Source: an uncultured Sediminibacterium sp.
Lineage (GTDB): Bacteria > Bacteroidota > Bacteroidia > Chitinophagales > Chitinophagaceae
Direction of reading: 5' to 3'
Assembly (NCBI GenBank): GCA_937907555.1
Contig: CALEST010000364.1
Coordinates: 1-19,269 of the forward strand
DNA: 19,269 nucleotides
Positions 6,035 through 14,585 of this stretch are shown here, in pieces. Position numbers and translations under genes: made by a program. Within the stretch, counting starts at the first letter, position 1. Each line of letters begins with the position of its first letter. The notes below the pieces were generated by a model. It did no database searches. It had not been told where the DNA came from and saw only the letters and a list, made by a program, of their open reading frames with translations.

Positions 6035-8197
6035 ATGAAGCAGTTATCGATCATTGCCGCTTGTGTACTTACACTTGCAAGTGTTAAACACGCACAATCT
6101 CAGCAACTCACCAAATATGTTGATCCGTTTCTAGGCACAGGCGGCCATGGCCATACATATCCTGGCGCTGTTGTACCATTTGGAATGGTGCAGTTAAGTC
6201 CAGATAATGGCACAGAAGGCTGGGACTGGTGTAGCGGCTATCATTATAGCAGCGATAGCATCGCAGGCTTTAGTCATACCCACTTAAACGGCACTGGCAT
6301 TGGCGACTGGTGCGATATCTCTATGCAACCTTTGATCGACACCAGTCAGGCAAATGAACGCTTTATTAAATATGCTTTTTCCCATCAACAAGAATCTGCC
6401 AAACCCGGCTATTATCAAGTACAGTTTAAAAATGGCATCAACTGTGAATTAACTGCTACAGAAAGGTGTGGTTTTCATCGTTATCAATTTCCCGGTAAAA
6501 CGCAGTGGATCAGAATTGATCTTGGTTTTCATATCAACTGGGATAAAACCACTGCAGCATCTATTCAGGTAGTAGATGATTATACCATCAGCGGTTATCG
6601 CTATTCTACCGGATGGGCGAAAAACCAGCGTATCTATTTTACTGCTCGGTTTAATCAGAAGATTCGCAACTATAGATTCATTAGCGCACATGCGAGCAAG
6701 GGTGCAAATGCTGAGGGCACTGATGTTAAATTGCTTGTGGAATTTGCCGCACCGGATCAAACCATTACTGTACAAACCGGATTAAGTACAGTAAGTGAAT
6801 CAACAGCAGCACAGGCGCTTTATGAAATTGGTCAAAACAACTTTGAGCAAATTGTAGCGAAAGCTGATAACAAATGGGAAATAGAATTACAGAAGATTCG
6901 CATCAACACAAAAGATATCGCATTTGCTACCAGATTTTATACCGCACTGTACAGAACCTGCCTGGCTCCATCTTTATACTCAGATGCCGATGGCAGTTAC
7001 AGAAATCAAGACAACCGAGTGCTGCAAATGCCTAATGGACAAACTCGATACACAATCTTCTCCTTATGGGATACTTTCCGTGCACTAAACCCACTCTTTA
7101 CCATTACACAACCACAGCGCGTTTCAGAGTTCATCAACAGCATGCTGCAGTTCTATGATGATAACGGCTTGCTACCTGTATGGGATATTAGTTCATGGGA
7201 AGCAAACACCATGACAGGCTATCATGCAATTCCGGTAATCAGCGATGCCATTCTAAAAGGATTTAGCGGCTTTGATATTCATAAAGCCTATGAAGCAATG
7301 CGCAAAAGTGCTTTTCAACAACAGCGTGGCACACCAGACTATATCAAGTATGGCTATCTACCTCAAGACAAACATGGCTGGAGTGTAACCATCACCTTGG
7401 AATATGCTTATGATGATTGGTGCATTGCTCAAGTTGCCAAAAAGTTAGGCAAACAAGATGATTATCAATTATTCATGCAAAGAGCAAAGAGTTACCAGCA
7501 ACTTTTTGATGTAAAGACTGGCTTTATGCGTGCAAAGAATAGTAAAGGTGCATTCGTAGAACCTTTTGATCCGCTTCTATCGGAACATGGTTTTGATGGA
7601 CAATACATTGAGGGTACTGCATGGCAACACAGTTTCTTTGTTCCGCATGATCTCGATGGATTTGCACAACTCTATGGCGGCAAAACAAAACTGATTGCTA
7701 AACTAGATTCTTTATTTGCAGCACCATCTGTTTTACATGGAGACAACACTTCGATTGATGTAACCGGCTTAATAGGCCAGTATGCGCATGGTAATGAGCC
7801 TAGTCACCACATTATCTATATGTACAGCGCACTGGGTAGAAAAGACAAAGCAGCTAAATGGCTACGCGTAGTTGCGGACAGCATGTATAAAAATGGGCCC
7901 GACGGCTTAACTGGCAATGATGATTGTGGTCAGATGAGTGCCTGGTATATATGGACAGTGCTGGGTATGTATCCTATGAATCCGTCATCAGGAGAGTATG
8001 TGATTGGCTATCCTTTAATCGACAATGCAGTTATTGATTTGCCCAACGGAAAGAAACTCAATATCCAGACTACGGGTAAAAGAAACCCAAATGCTTTTGT
8101 CCGTTCGGTGAAGCTGAATGGCAAATTGATCACAACTAATCAAATCAGCCATCGAGAATTATTGCAAGGAGGCAGACTAGAGTTTAAGATTCAATAA
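6035..8197 (+). CDS. GH92 family alpha-mannosidase
   Basis: A 720-residue protein, a typical GH92 length. The start is taken as ATG 6035 (M-K-Q-L-S-I…), 2 nt after the GHL10 stop; a longer reading from 5999 would overlap that gene and spoil the signal peptide. The signal ends near 22 (Q-S-Q|Q), with no lipobox, so it is likely periplasmic. Family marks: DPFLGTGGHGHTYPGA (30-45), HTHLNGTG (81-88), YIEGTAWQHS (524-533), HGNEPSHH (585-592) and GNDDCGQMSAWYIW (627-640). GH92 enzymes are calcium-dependent, inverting exo-alpha-mannosidases. Glu526 in the EGTAWQ motif fits the general acid, and Asp629/Asp630 lie in the motif credited with the base. Because Glu is retained, it should cleave ordinary mannosides rather than mannosyl-phosphodiesters. 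Linkage preference (1,2/1,3/1,4/1,6) cannot be read safely. Confidence 0.95.
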   Translation: MKQLSIIAACVLTLASVKHAQSQQLTKYVDPFLGTGGHGHTYPGAVVPFGMVQLSPDNGTEGWDWCSGYHYSSDSIAGFSHTHLNGTGIGDWCDISMQPLIDTSQANERFIKYAFSHQQESAKPGYYQVQFKNGINCELTATERCGFHRYQFPGKTQWIRIDLGFHINWDKTTAASIQVVDDYTISGYRYSTGWAKNQRIYFTARFNQKIRNYRFISAHASKGANAEGTDVKLLVEFAAPDQTITVQTGLSTVSESTAAQALYEIGQNNFEQIVAKADNKWEIELQKIRINTKDIAFATRFYTALYRTCLAPSLYSDADGSYRNQDNRVLQMPNGQTRYTIFSLWDTFRALNPLFTITQPQRVSEFINSMLQFYDDNGLLPVWDISSWEANTMTGYHAIPVISDAILKGFSGFDIHKAYEAMRKSAFQQQRGTPDYIKYGYLPQDKHGWSVTITLEYAYDDWCIAQVAKKLGKQDDYQLFMQRAKSYQQLFDVKTGFMRAKNSKGAFVEPFDPLLSEHGFDGQYIEGTAWQHSFFVPHDLDGFAQLYGGKTKLIAKLDSLFAAPSVLHGDNTSIDVTGLIGQYAHGNEPSHHIIYMYSALGRKDKAAKWLRVVADSMYKNGPDGLTGNDDCGQMSAWYIWTVLGMYPMNPSSGEYVIGYPLIDNAVIDLPNGKKLNIQTTGKRNPNAFVRSVKLNGKLITTNQISHRELLQGGRLEFKIQ

Positions 8198-8200
8198 CAA

Positions 8201-9589
8201 CTACGATTTCCAAATAATTCCCCGCTTAGTAAAAGGTATTGTGATGCTGCAAGCAATCATGGTAAACAAGAAACCTTTTAGAAAACCTATCCATGCATTG
8301 GTGTTCATAGCAGCCCAATAATCATACAAGCCTGTGAGCTTGAGTACAGGACCAAGCAACAATCCGCCTGTCACATAAGCCATCATGGGGTTCTTGCCAC
8401 ACCACAAGAAAAACCGATGGATATATGCTGTGCCTGCCCATTCAGCCATTAATGCCACGACCGCATATGCAAAAAAAGCTAATCCACTTGTGACAAAATA
8501 GTAACTATACGTAGACACATCTTTTTTGATACCACCTTCATAGGCTTCAAACGAAAGACCTAATAGCAAACAATAAGCACCTGCCTGTACAAAGCGATAC
8601 AATAAAGGCAATGATGCTTTCTCTTTCTGAATGAATTGTTGAACTATAAAAATCAACACAACACTAGCAACCAAATTCCACACCAATTCACGTGTATATA
8701 AGAGCGAAACATTTGTAACTATCAAAACCAACATAAGCAGAATAACAATTCTTGGCTGCGATTGTGCTACCTGCTTTCTAGACAAATCCCCATACTGCAA
8801 CAACCATTCGCCTGCAATCGTACCCGGCACCAGAATGAAAAAATACTTTAGAAAGTAGAACTTATAGATCAAAGGTTCTGGTGTTAACTGAAATAACCAT
8901 GCATTCCAACTGCCTTCTATCTTAGAAGCAAGAAATATGGCCATTACGAAAGGCAATACACCTATGCGTAACAATGGATTGTTTCTTGTGAACCACCACA
9001 ATAGCGTACCGAACAAAGCCATATTCGCAAGCACTAAGATGATGATATCTGACTTAGCCAACAAAAAGCCTGCTCCATCATTTAGCGGCAATTGCCAAAG
9101 CACGATAAGGATTGCAGCAACACCAACATAGTTTATACTAGATTCAATGCGTTTACTAAACGATGACCATCTACTGAAAGCAATCATAAGTAAGAGAAAA
9201 CCTATAATACTAAACAGATACGTACTTGTTGTAGGCTGACTACTAATTCGTGCAAACTTGAAATGCTCAAGCGTTAAAGCAAAAAGCGCTAATAGCAAAA
9301 ATCTCCTAAATGCTGTACCGATGACCGCGCGATGATTGGATGTTTCTGCATATTTTCTACAGGCAATAGGTATTGCAGCGCCCATACAGAAAATGAAAAA
9401 TGGAAAGACAAGATCAACCCAAGTGATACCAGGTAGTTCAGGATTGAATTGATGCAAGGGTGGTGGCACCTGAGCATGATACATCCATCCGGGCAATACG
9501 CCGCCATGTGCTACTGTTCCCGATAAGACCATTGTAAAAATGGCATATCCCCTTAGCGCATCCAAGTGTTGATACCTTTCCTGTTTCAT
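8201..9589 (-). CDS. DUF5009/NagX-like membrane acyltransferase (heparan-alpha-glucosaminide N-acetyltransferase family)
   Basis: A 462-residue polytopic membrane protein with about ten to twelve hydrophobic helices. The N-terminus has the family marks: HLDALRGYAIFTMVL (8-22), the HAQVPPPLHQFNP segment (38-50) and PGITWVDLVFPFFIFCMG (53-70). NPMMAY near the C-terminus is also conserved. Relatives include human HGSNAT, which transfers acetyl from acetyl-CoA across a membrane to glucosamine, and NagX of GlcNAc loci, whose role is less clear. His38 or His46 could serve as the acyl carrier. It sits downstream of SusD in the same direction but behind a strong terminator (9601-9635), so it depends on read-through or its own promoter in 9590-9660. 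It converges with GH92 across 3 nt. Its presence supports an amino-sugar substrate. Family sure, reaction inferred. Confidence 0.83.
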   Translation of the reverse strand: MKQERYQHLDALRGYAIFTMVLSGTVAHGGVLPGWMYHAQVPPPLHQFNPELPGITWVDLVFPFFIFCMGAAIPIACRKYAETSNHRAVIGTAFRRFLLLALFALTLEHFKFARISSQPTTSTYLFSIIGFLLLMIAFSRWSSFSKRIESSINYVGVAAILIVLWQLPLNDGAGFLLAKSDIIILVLANMALFGTLLWWFTRNNPLLRIGVLPFVMAIFLASKIEGSWNAWLFQLTPEPLIYKFYFLKYFFILVPGTIAGEWLLQYGDLSRKQVAQSQPRIVILLMLVLIVTNVSLLYTRELVWNLVASVVLIFIVQQFIQKEKASLPLLYRFVQAGAYCLLLGLSFEAYEGGIKKDVSTYSYYFVTSGLAFFAYAVVALMAEWAGTAYIHRFFLWCGKNPMMAYVTGGLLLGPVLKLTGLYDYWAAMNTNAWIGFLKGFLFTMIACSITIPFTKRGIIWKS

Positions 9590-9600
9590 ATAAAAATATT

Positions 9601-9635
9601 AAAAAAGCAGGTCCCACTTTCGTGAGAACCTGCTT
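9601..9635 (-). terminator. Rho-independent terminator after SusD
   Basis: On the reverse strand AAGCAGGT (9635-9628) pairs with ACCTGCTT (9612-9605). The stem continues imperfectly through GTG/CAC around a TTTC/GAAA loop at 9618-9621 and is followed by a T run (complement of 9601-9606). It lies about 30 nt past the SusD stop and ends the epimerase-FAD-SusC-SusD transcript. The forward strand has no T run after the stem, so it is one-directional. Confidence 0.85.
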
Positions 9636-9666
9636 ACATCCTATACACCAAAAATCGAGAAAGTCA

Positions 9667-11448
9667 TTACCAGCCGGTATTTTGACCTAAGCCTGGATTA
9701 TTGTCGATTTCAGATTGAGGAATTGGCCAAAGCTTATACTTTGCATTGGCATTATTTCTAATCTGGTTACGGAAACGAATACGCTGATTCACACTTGACG
9801 TATAATTAGGAATATTATCCGCATCAAATGTTGGGCGAGCTGCTGGCACTGCTGGATCGAGCGAGATACCTACCACAGGACCGCTATTCGCCTTAGCATA
9901 GATATCCCATCTTCTCAAATCAAATAAACGCAAACCTTCACCGGCAAATTCTACTGCACGCTCTCTACGTACTAAAGTGCGCAATTCAGCTTGTGAAGTG
10001 AGTGAGGTAGTTGGTTGACCAGCACGTGAACGAACAGCATTAATGGCAGCAGTAACTGTTCCATCAATTTCATTCAACTCAATCTTGGACTCGGCGTACA
10101 TCAGCAAGATATCTGCATAGCGCATCAATATAAAACCAACCTTAGATTCAAAAGTATACTGTGTAGAATCGTTGTACTTATTCCAAACATAACCAACACC
10201 ACCAATATTACCTGTTGCACTCACCTGCCACTGAATACCTGCAGCCTGTGCACCAATCCAATCATTATTACCTGTAACATTATCGTAGTTGTTGGTATTC
10301 CAGTTAAACTTTCTACGAATATTTGAGTAAATATTGAAGATGGTTCGCTCTCTAAGGTTGTTGTAAGGCAATGCTGCGGTCTTAGAAGCAAAATGCACCA
10401 TTGTATCTCCTGGCAGATAAATACTCCATCTCAGACGACGATCTCTGTTTACACGTGGGTTTGCCGAATCATAAATAGTAGATGCATCAATACGGTTACC
10501 GTTTCTATCTTCAAACTGATCAACAAGCGCCTGTGAAGGGAAATGGCTAGACTGAGAGTTGGTTACCTGACGAGGCACACCCAAAATAGGCCCCCAGTTC
10601 TGTGGCTCATTCACATCTGTTGGGTAGGTTTGACAGAATAAGATCTCACGACCAGCATTGGTACTCTGACCTACCAGTGAAAACAGGTTAGGGAAATTAG
10701 GATTAAGCGAATACTGACCACCGTCAATTACAGCTTTCGTAGCTATGGCTGCGGTTCTGTAATCTTTAATCAACAGAGCAAGCTTCGCTTTTACACCCAA
10801 AGCAACAGCTTTATTTACACGACCAAGTGTTTGCACAGGAGATGTTCCTGCAGCATCAAATGCAGCAGCCGCATCATCCATATCCTTGTACAAATCGGCA
10901 ACAATATCGGCAACAGGTGTACGCTTAGCACTCAACACTTCTGTAACTGTTGGAGGAGCCTTATAATAAGGCACATCTCCAAACCAAGTCATTAAATGTA
11001 GATAACCCCAAGCACGCAACACTTGCGCTTCAGCTTTGATACGATTGAAGGTTGCAGTTGTTACATTAGCTTTACCATTCTCCATACCAACAATCTGCTG
11101 ATTAGCACGCTGTACCAGCTTATACGCTTGGTTCCAGCCTGAAGTCGTAACAGCATTATTCACCAAAAACGGACCACCATCACCCATGGCAATGAGGTCT
11201 TCTGCATTACCGCCACGTTTAATGGCCATATCTGTTGTTGACTCAATGGCAAATAAGAGGGGCGTGTTGTTAGGAAACACCCACATAGACGAAGCATACA
11301 CGCCTATCAAGCCTTGCTCCATTTCTGCCTGATTGCTCAGAAAGTTTGATGCTGAAGAAGCATCCAGCGGCTTTCTGTCTAGAAATTTCTGACAGGCGCT
11401 GAAACCCAGAGTGGCAGTTGAAAGCAGTATAAAAATGTACTTTTTCAT
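9667..11448 (-). CDS. SusD/RagB-like starch-binding-type outer-membrane lipoprotein
   Basis: A 593-residue protein with a lipoprotein signal (G-F-S-A-C, Cys19) and the usual RagB/SusD start, CQKFLDRKPLD (19-29), followed by the helical TPR-like scaffold and loops of PF07980/PF14322. C-terminal marks are MRYADILLMYAES, AINAVRSRAGQP and RRERAVEFAGEGLRLFDLRRW. SusD proteins cap the paired SusC barrel and capture the oligosaccharide at the cell surface. It lies 21 nt downstream of susC on the same strand, the invariant order, and a terminator follows. SusD ligand residues vary too much to predict the sugar; the neighbours suggest a mannose or amino-sugar glycan. The family call is secure. Confidence 0.95.
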   Translation of the reverse strand: MKKYIFILLSTATLGFSACQKFLDRKPLDASSASNFLSNQAEMEQGLIGVYASSMWVFPNNTPLLFAIESTTDMAIKRGGNAEDLIAMGDGGPFLVNNAVTTSGWNQAYKLVQRANQQIVGMENGKANVTTATFNRIKAEAQVLRAWGYLHLMTWFGDVPYYKAPPTVTEVLSAKRTPVADIVADLYKDMDDAAAAFDAAGTSPVQTLGRVNKAVALGVKAKLALLIKDYRTAAIATKAVIDGGQYSLNPNFPNLFSLVGQSTNAGREILFCQTYPTDVNEPQNWGPILGVPRQVTNSQSSHFPSQALVDQFEDRNGNRIDASTIYDSANPRVNRDRRLRWSIYLPGDTMVHFASKTAALPYNNLRERTIFNIYSNIRRKFNWNTNNYDNVTGNNDWIGAQAAGIQWQVSATGNIGGVGYVWNKYNDSTQYTFESKVGFILMRYADILLMYAESKIELNEIDGTVTAAINAVRSRAGQPTTSLTSQAELRTLVRRERAVEFAGEGLRLFDLRRWDIYAKANSGPVVGISLDPAVPAARPTFDADNIPNYTSSVNQRIRFRNQIRNNANAKYKLWPIPQSEIDNNPGLGQNTGW

Positions 11449-11469
11449 TGTCTTGTTTTTACTGTTTCA

Positions 11470-14400
11470 TTAAAAGGTTACGTTAACACCGCCTGTAAAT
11501 GTGCGCATTAGCGGATAGAATTCTGCGTTAGCACTGTTGATTTCAGGATCAAATCCTTTCCATGCTTTTGAAATTGTCAACAGGTTAGCACAGCTGAAAT
11601 AAACACGCAGATTACTGATCTTGGCTCTATCCAACAATTTCTTTGGAATCGTATAACCAACATTCAGATTCTTAATTCGGAAATATGCTGCACTGCGAAT
11701 CCACTGCGTAGCCAGAAGGAAGTTATTACCACCTGAACCTGAAGGAAGCAGTCTAGGGAATAAAGCATTTTGATTATCAGGCGTCCAGTAGTTCTTATGA
11801 ATATCCAATAATGATGCAGCAAAATCAGCAGAGTTAAAAGGAACAGCACCAGTACCACTTAAGAAGTTATTACGTTGTCCAACACCCTGACCGAAAATAT
11901 TTAGATCCCAATTACCATAAGTTAGGTTTACATTGATGCTGTACTCATACCGAGGAAAAGCATTACCAATGAAAGTACGGTCATTCACATCCACTTTTCC
12001 ATCACCATTTATATCAGCATACTTCACATCACCAGGCTTAGGGCCATTGGCTGTAGTAGCACTCCAGGGAATGCCAAACTGAACAGGTGAACTCTTAACA
12101 TCGTTAGAATCTCTGAAATAACCTGCACTTACATAACCAAAGTACGAACCTAAAGCCTGACCAGGTGCAGTACGAATACCATCACCAATGAATGGAGTAC
12201 CCTCAACAAGATTTGTCACTCTGTTCTTTACATCAGAGATCATACCTGTTACATCAACCCCTAGCTTGCCAAACTTATTCTTATAGTTCATGCTGAATTC
12301 CCATCCCTTATTCTCCATATTACCAGCGTTCACAAATGGATTACTCAAACCACCAGCAGACTGTGGCAGTGTGCGCTGCAACAGCATGTTCTTTAAGGTT
12401 TTAACGTAGTAATCTGCTGTTACAGTAAAATGCTTCATCACTGTTAAATCCAAACCGATATTCCACTGACGTGAAGTTTCCCAGCTCAAATCAGGATTTG
12501 CGAACTGTAAAAGCGCTAAACCAAGATTAGTTGTATTACCGAAATATGCATTGGTACCATTATTGGGGTTACTATAAGCAGACTGTGCGTAGAATGCATC
12601 ATAAGCATAGTTGTTACCAATATTCTGGTTACCATTACCACCGATTGAAGCACGCAGCTTACCATAATCAATAAACTTAGCTAAGGGCTGCATGAAGTTT
12701 TCCTTAGAGAATATCCAACCAGCAGATACAGCGCCGAAATTACCCCACTGCTTATCACGTGCTTGTGAGAAACGTGAAGTTCCATCGCGACGACCATTCA
12801 ACTCTAAATAGTATTTGTCTTCGTAGCTATAGTTTACACGTGCAAAGAAACCGGCCAAAGCCAATTCAGAAGCACCTGCATTATTATCACGAACACCTGA
12901 GCCAAGGTTTAAATAAGGCTGATTTGGATTTACGAACCCTTGACGAGAAGCACCAAAGAAATAGTTAGTAAACAATTCACTTTGTCCACCTACCAATGCT
13001 TTAATACTATGTGCGCCAAAACGCTTGCTATAAGTAGCCTGACCTAAATAAGTTGTATAAACGTTATTTGTCCAAGCTTCAGATAAACTGGTTGTACCAG
13101 GCCAAGTACCAATCAGTGAATAGGTAGATGTAGCCAAGTTAGGCTGATAAATATTGGCATTGGTTACCCATGTTTTAGAATATGGGTTAGATGTTTGACG
13201 ACCCCAATAGGCTTCTACTTCTAATCCTGAAACAGGACGGAAATTGAAACCAAAGCGGGTTAATAATATATTGTTTCTAACAACAGAATTACCTGTTGCT
13301 TCCGCCATGGCAATTGGGTTACGGTTATTCGACTGCGCTGCAGTGCCATACATACCAGGACCATATTTACCACCACCAATCGCAGGCAAACCGATAGCCT
13401 GACGAATGATGAATTCAGCAGAACCAGTAGAAGGGTTGGTTGTAATACTGTTGGTATAAGCAAGCACTCCACTTAAAGTAAGCTTATCACTTACTTTGAA
13501 TTCAGGATTCAAACGCAAGTCATATTTGTCAAAGGAACTATTAGGAATCAACCCTTGTTGAGTAAGGTAAGTGAAAGAACCAAATAAGTTCATCTTATCA
13601 CTACCCGTATTCAACTGAACGTTGTGGTTCTGCATCACACCGCTATTGGTCAACACTTCCTTCAACCAATCTGTATCAATGATATCCAGATTATTTGCAG
13701 GCTTGCTCTTATAGTTATCAATCAAGCTCTGTGGGAAAACAAAAGCTGCTGGATTACCAGTTCTATTGCGCTCAGCCACATTGCTTAATTCCATGTGATC
13801 AATAGCGCTTACACGCTTAGGAATAGCCGTTGCTTGCTGCTTGGTAACAAAACCATTGTAAGAAACTTTCATTTGTCCGCCAGCAGCACGCTTGGTCTTC
13901 ACAAGGATAACACCATTACTTGCACGGTTACCATAGATAGAAGTTGATGCTGCATCTTTTAATAATGTGATACTTTCAATCGCGTTAGGATCAATCAAAT
14001 CAAGTGAACCAACTGCAAGACCATCAACAATGATCAGCGGCGCATTACTACCAGAGATTGAACCTTGACCACGGATCACAATGCTGGCACCATCTGCACC
14101 CGGGCGACCAGACTGTTGCTGAACGGTTACACCCGGCGCAAGGCCTTGTAAAGCTTGACTGGTGCTGGATACCTGACGACGATTCAACGCCGTGTTGTTT
14201 AAAGTAACAAGCGAACCAGTTAAGCTGGCTTTTTTCTGTGCACCATAACCAACAACCACAACCTCACCGAGCTCACCTGAAGTAGGTTGTAGCGCTACAT
14301 CAATAATATTACCAGTTACAGTAACTTCTTTGGACGAAAATCCAATTCCTGTAAAAAGTAATACTGCACCTTTTTCTACAAGAATGCTATACTCACCAGT

Positions 14401-14568
14401 TGCACCGGTTGCAGCACCCGTTTTTTTGCCCTTGACCATCACAGATATGCCTTCCGCAGGACTACCTGTACCAGTACTGGTAACCTTACCAGACACTCTG
14501 ATCTGTTGTGCAACTACCAGCTGAACCATCAGCAGTAGTATACAGGACAAGAGTGATACTTTTTTCAT
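11470..14568 (-). CDS. SusC/RagA-like TonB-linked outer-membrane oligosaccharide transporter
   Basis: A 1032-residue protein of standard SusC length. The order is: signal peptide (1-20, cleavage before Q-Q); carboxypeptidase-D-regulatory-like domain (about 23-95, IRVSGKVTS…GIGFSSKEV); the SusC-type VVVVGYGAQKK strand (103-113); plug domain (about 115-227) with QALQGLAPGVTVQQQSGRPG, IVIRGQGSI, IIVDG and KDAASTSIYGNRASNGVI; then the 22-strand beta barrel ending in …GGVNVTF with a terminal Phe. It imports glycan fragments across the outer membrane with TonB energy, capped by the SusD encoded 21 nt downstream. The FAD oxidoreductase gene ends 17 nt upstream, so it is third in the operon that starts at the ROK spacer. 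No extra N-terminal STN domain is present, so no sigma/anti-sigma signalling is expected. Confidence 0.96.
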   Translation of the reverse strand: MKKVSLLSCILLLMVQLVVAQQIRVSGKVTSTGTGSPAEGISVMVKGKKTGAATGATGEYSILVEKGAVLLFTGIGFSSKEVTVTGNIIDVALQPTSGELGEVVVVGYGAQKKASLTGSLVTLNNTALNRRQVSSTSQALQGLAPGVTVQQQSGRPGADGASIVIRGQGSISGSNAPLIIVDGLAVGSLDLIDPNAIESITLLKDAASTSIYGNRASNGVILVKTKRAAGGQMKVSYNGFVTKQQATAIPKRVSAIDHMELSNVAERNRTGNPAAFVFPQSLIDNYKSKPANNLDIIDTDWLKEVLTNSGVMQNHNVQLNTGSDKMNLFGSFTYLTQQGLIPNSSFDKYDLRLNPEFKVSDKLTLSGVLAYTNSITTNPSTGSAEFIIRQAIGLPAIGGGKYGPGMYGTAAQSNNRNPIAMAEATGNSVVRNNILLTRFGFNFRPVSGLEVEAYWGRQTSNPYSKTWVTNANIYQPNLATSTYSLIGTWPGTTSLSEAWTNNVYTTYLGQATYSKRFGAHSIKALVGGQSELFTNYFFGASRQGFVNPNQPYLNLGSGVRDNNAGASELALAGFFARVNYSYEDKYYLELNGRRDGTSRFSQARDKQWGNFGAVSAGWIFSKENFMQPLAKFIDYGKLRASIGGNGNQNIGNNYAYDAFYAQSAYSNPNNGTNAYFGNTTNLGLALLQFANPDLSWETSRQWNIGLDLTVMKHFTVTADYYVKTLKNMLLQRTLPQSAGGLSNPFVNAGNMENKGWEFSMNYKNKFGKLGVDVTGMISDVKNRVTNLVEGTPFIGDGIRTAPGQALGSYFGYVSAGYFRDSNDVKSSPVQFGIPWSATTANGPKPGDVKYADINGDGKVDVNDRTFIGNAFPRYEYSINVNLTYGNWDLNIFGQGVGQRNNFLSGTGAVPFNSADFAASLLDIHKNYWTPDNQNALFPRLLPSGSGGNNFLLATQWIRSAAYFRIKNLNVGYTIPKKLLDRAKISNLRVYFSCANLLTISKAWKGFDPEINSANAEFYPLMRTFTGGVNVTF

Positions 14569-14585
14569 ACTTGTTTTGTTTTGGT

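Noticed and set aside
6035..8197. GH92 as a mannose-1-phospho-6-mannose phosphodiesterase rather than an alpha-mannosidase
   Set aside because: Phosphodiester-cleaving GH92 members have Gln in place of the catalytic-acid Glu; here Glu526 of EGTAWQ is present, so an ordinary alpha-mannosidase is expected.
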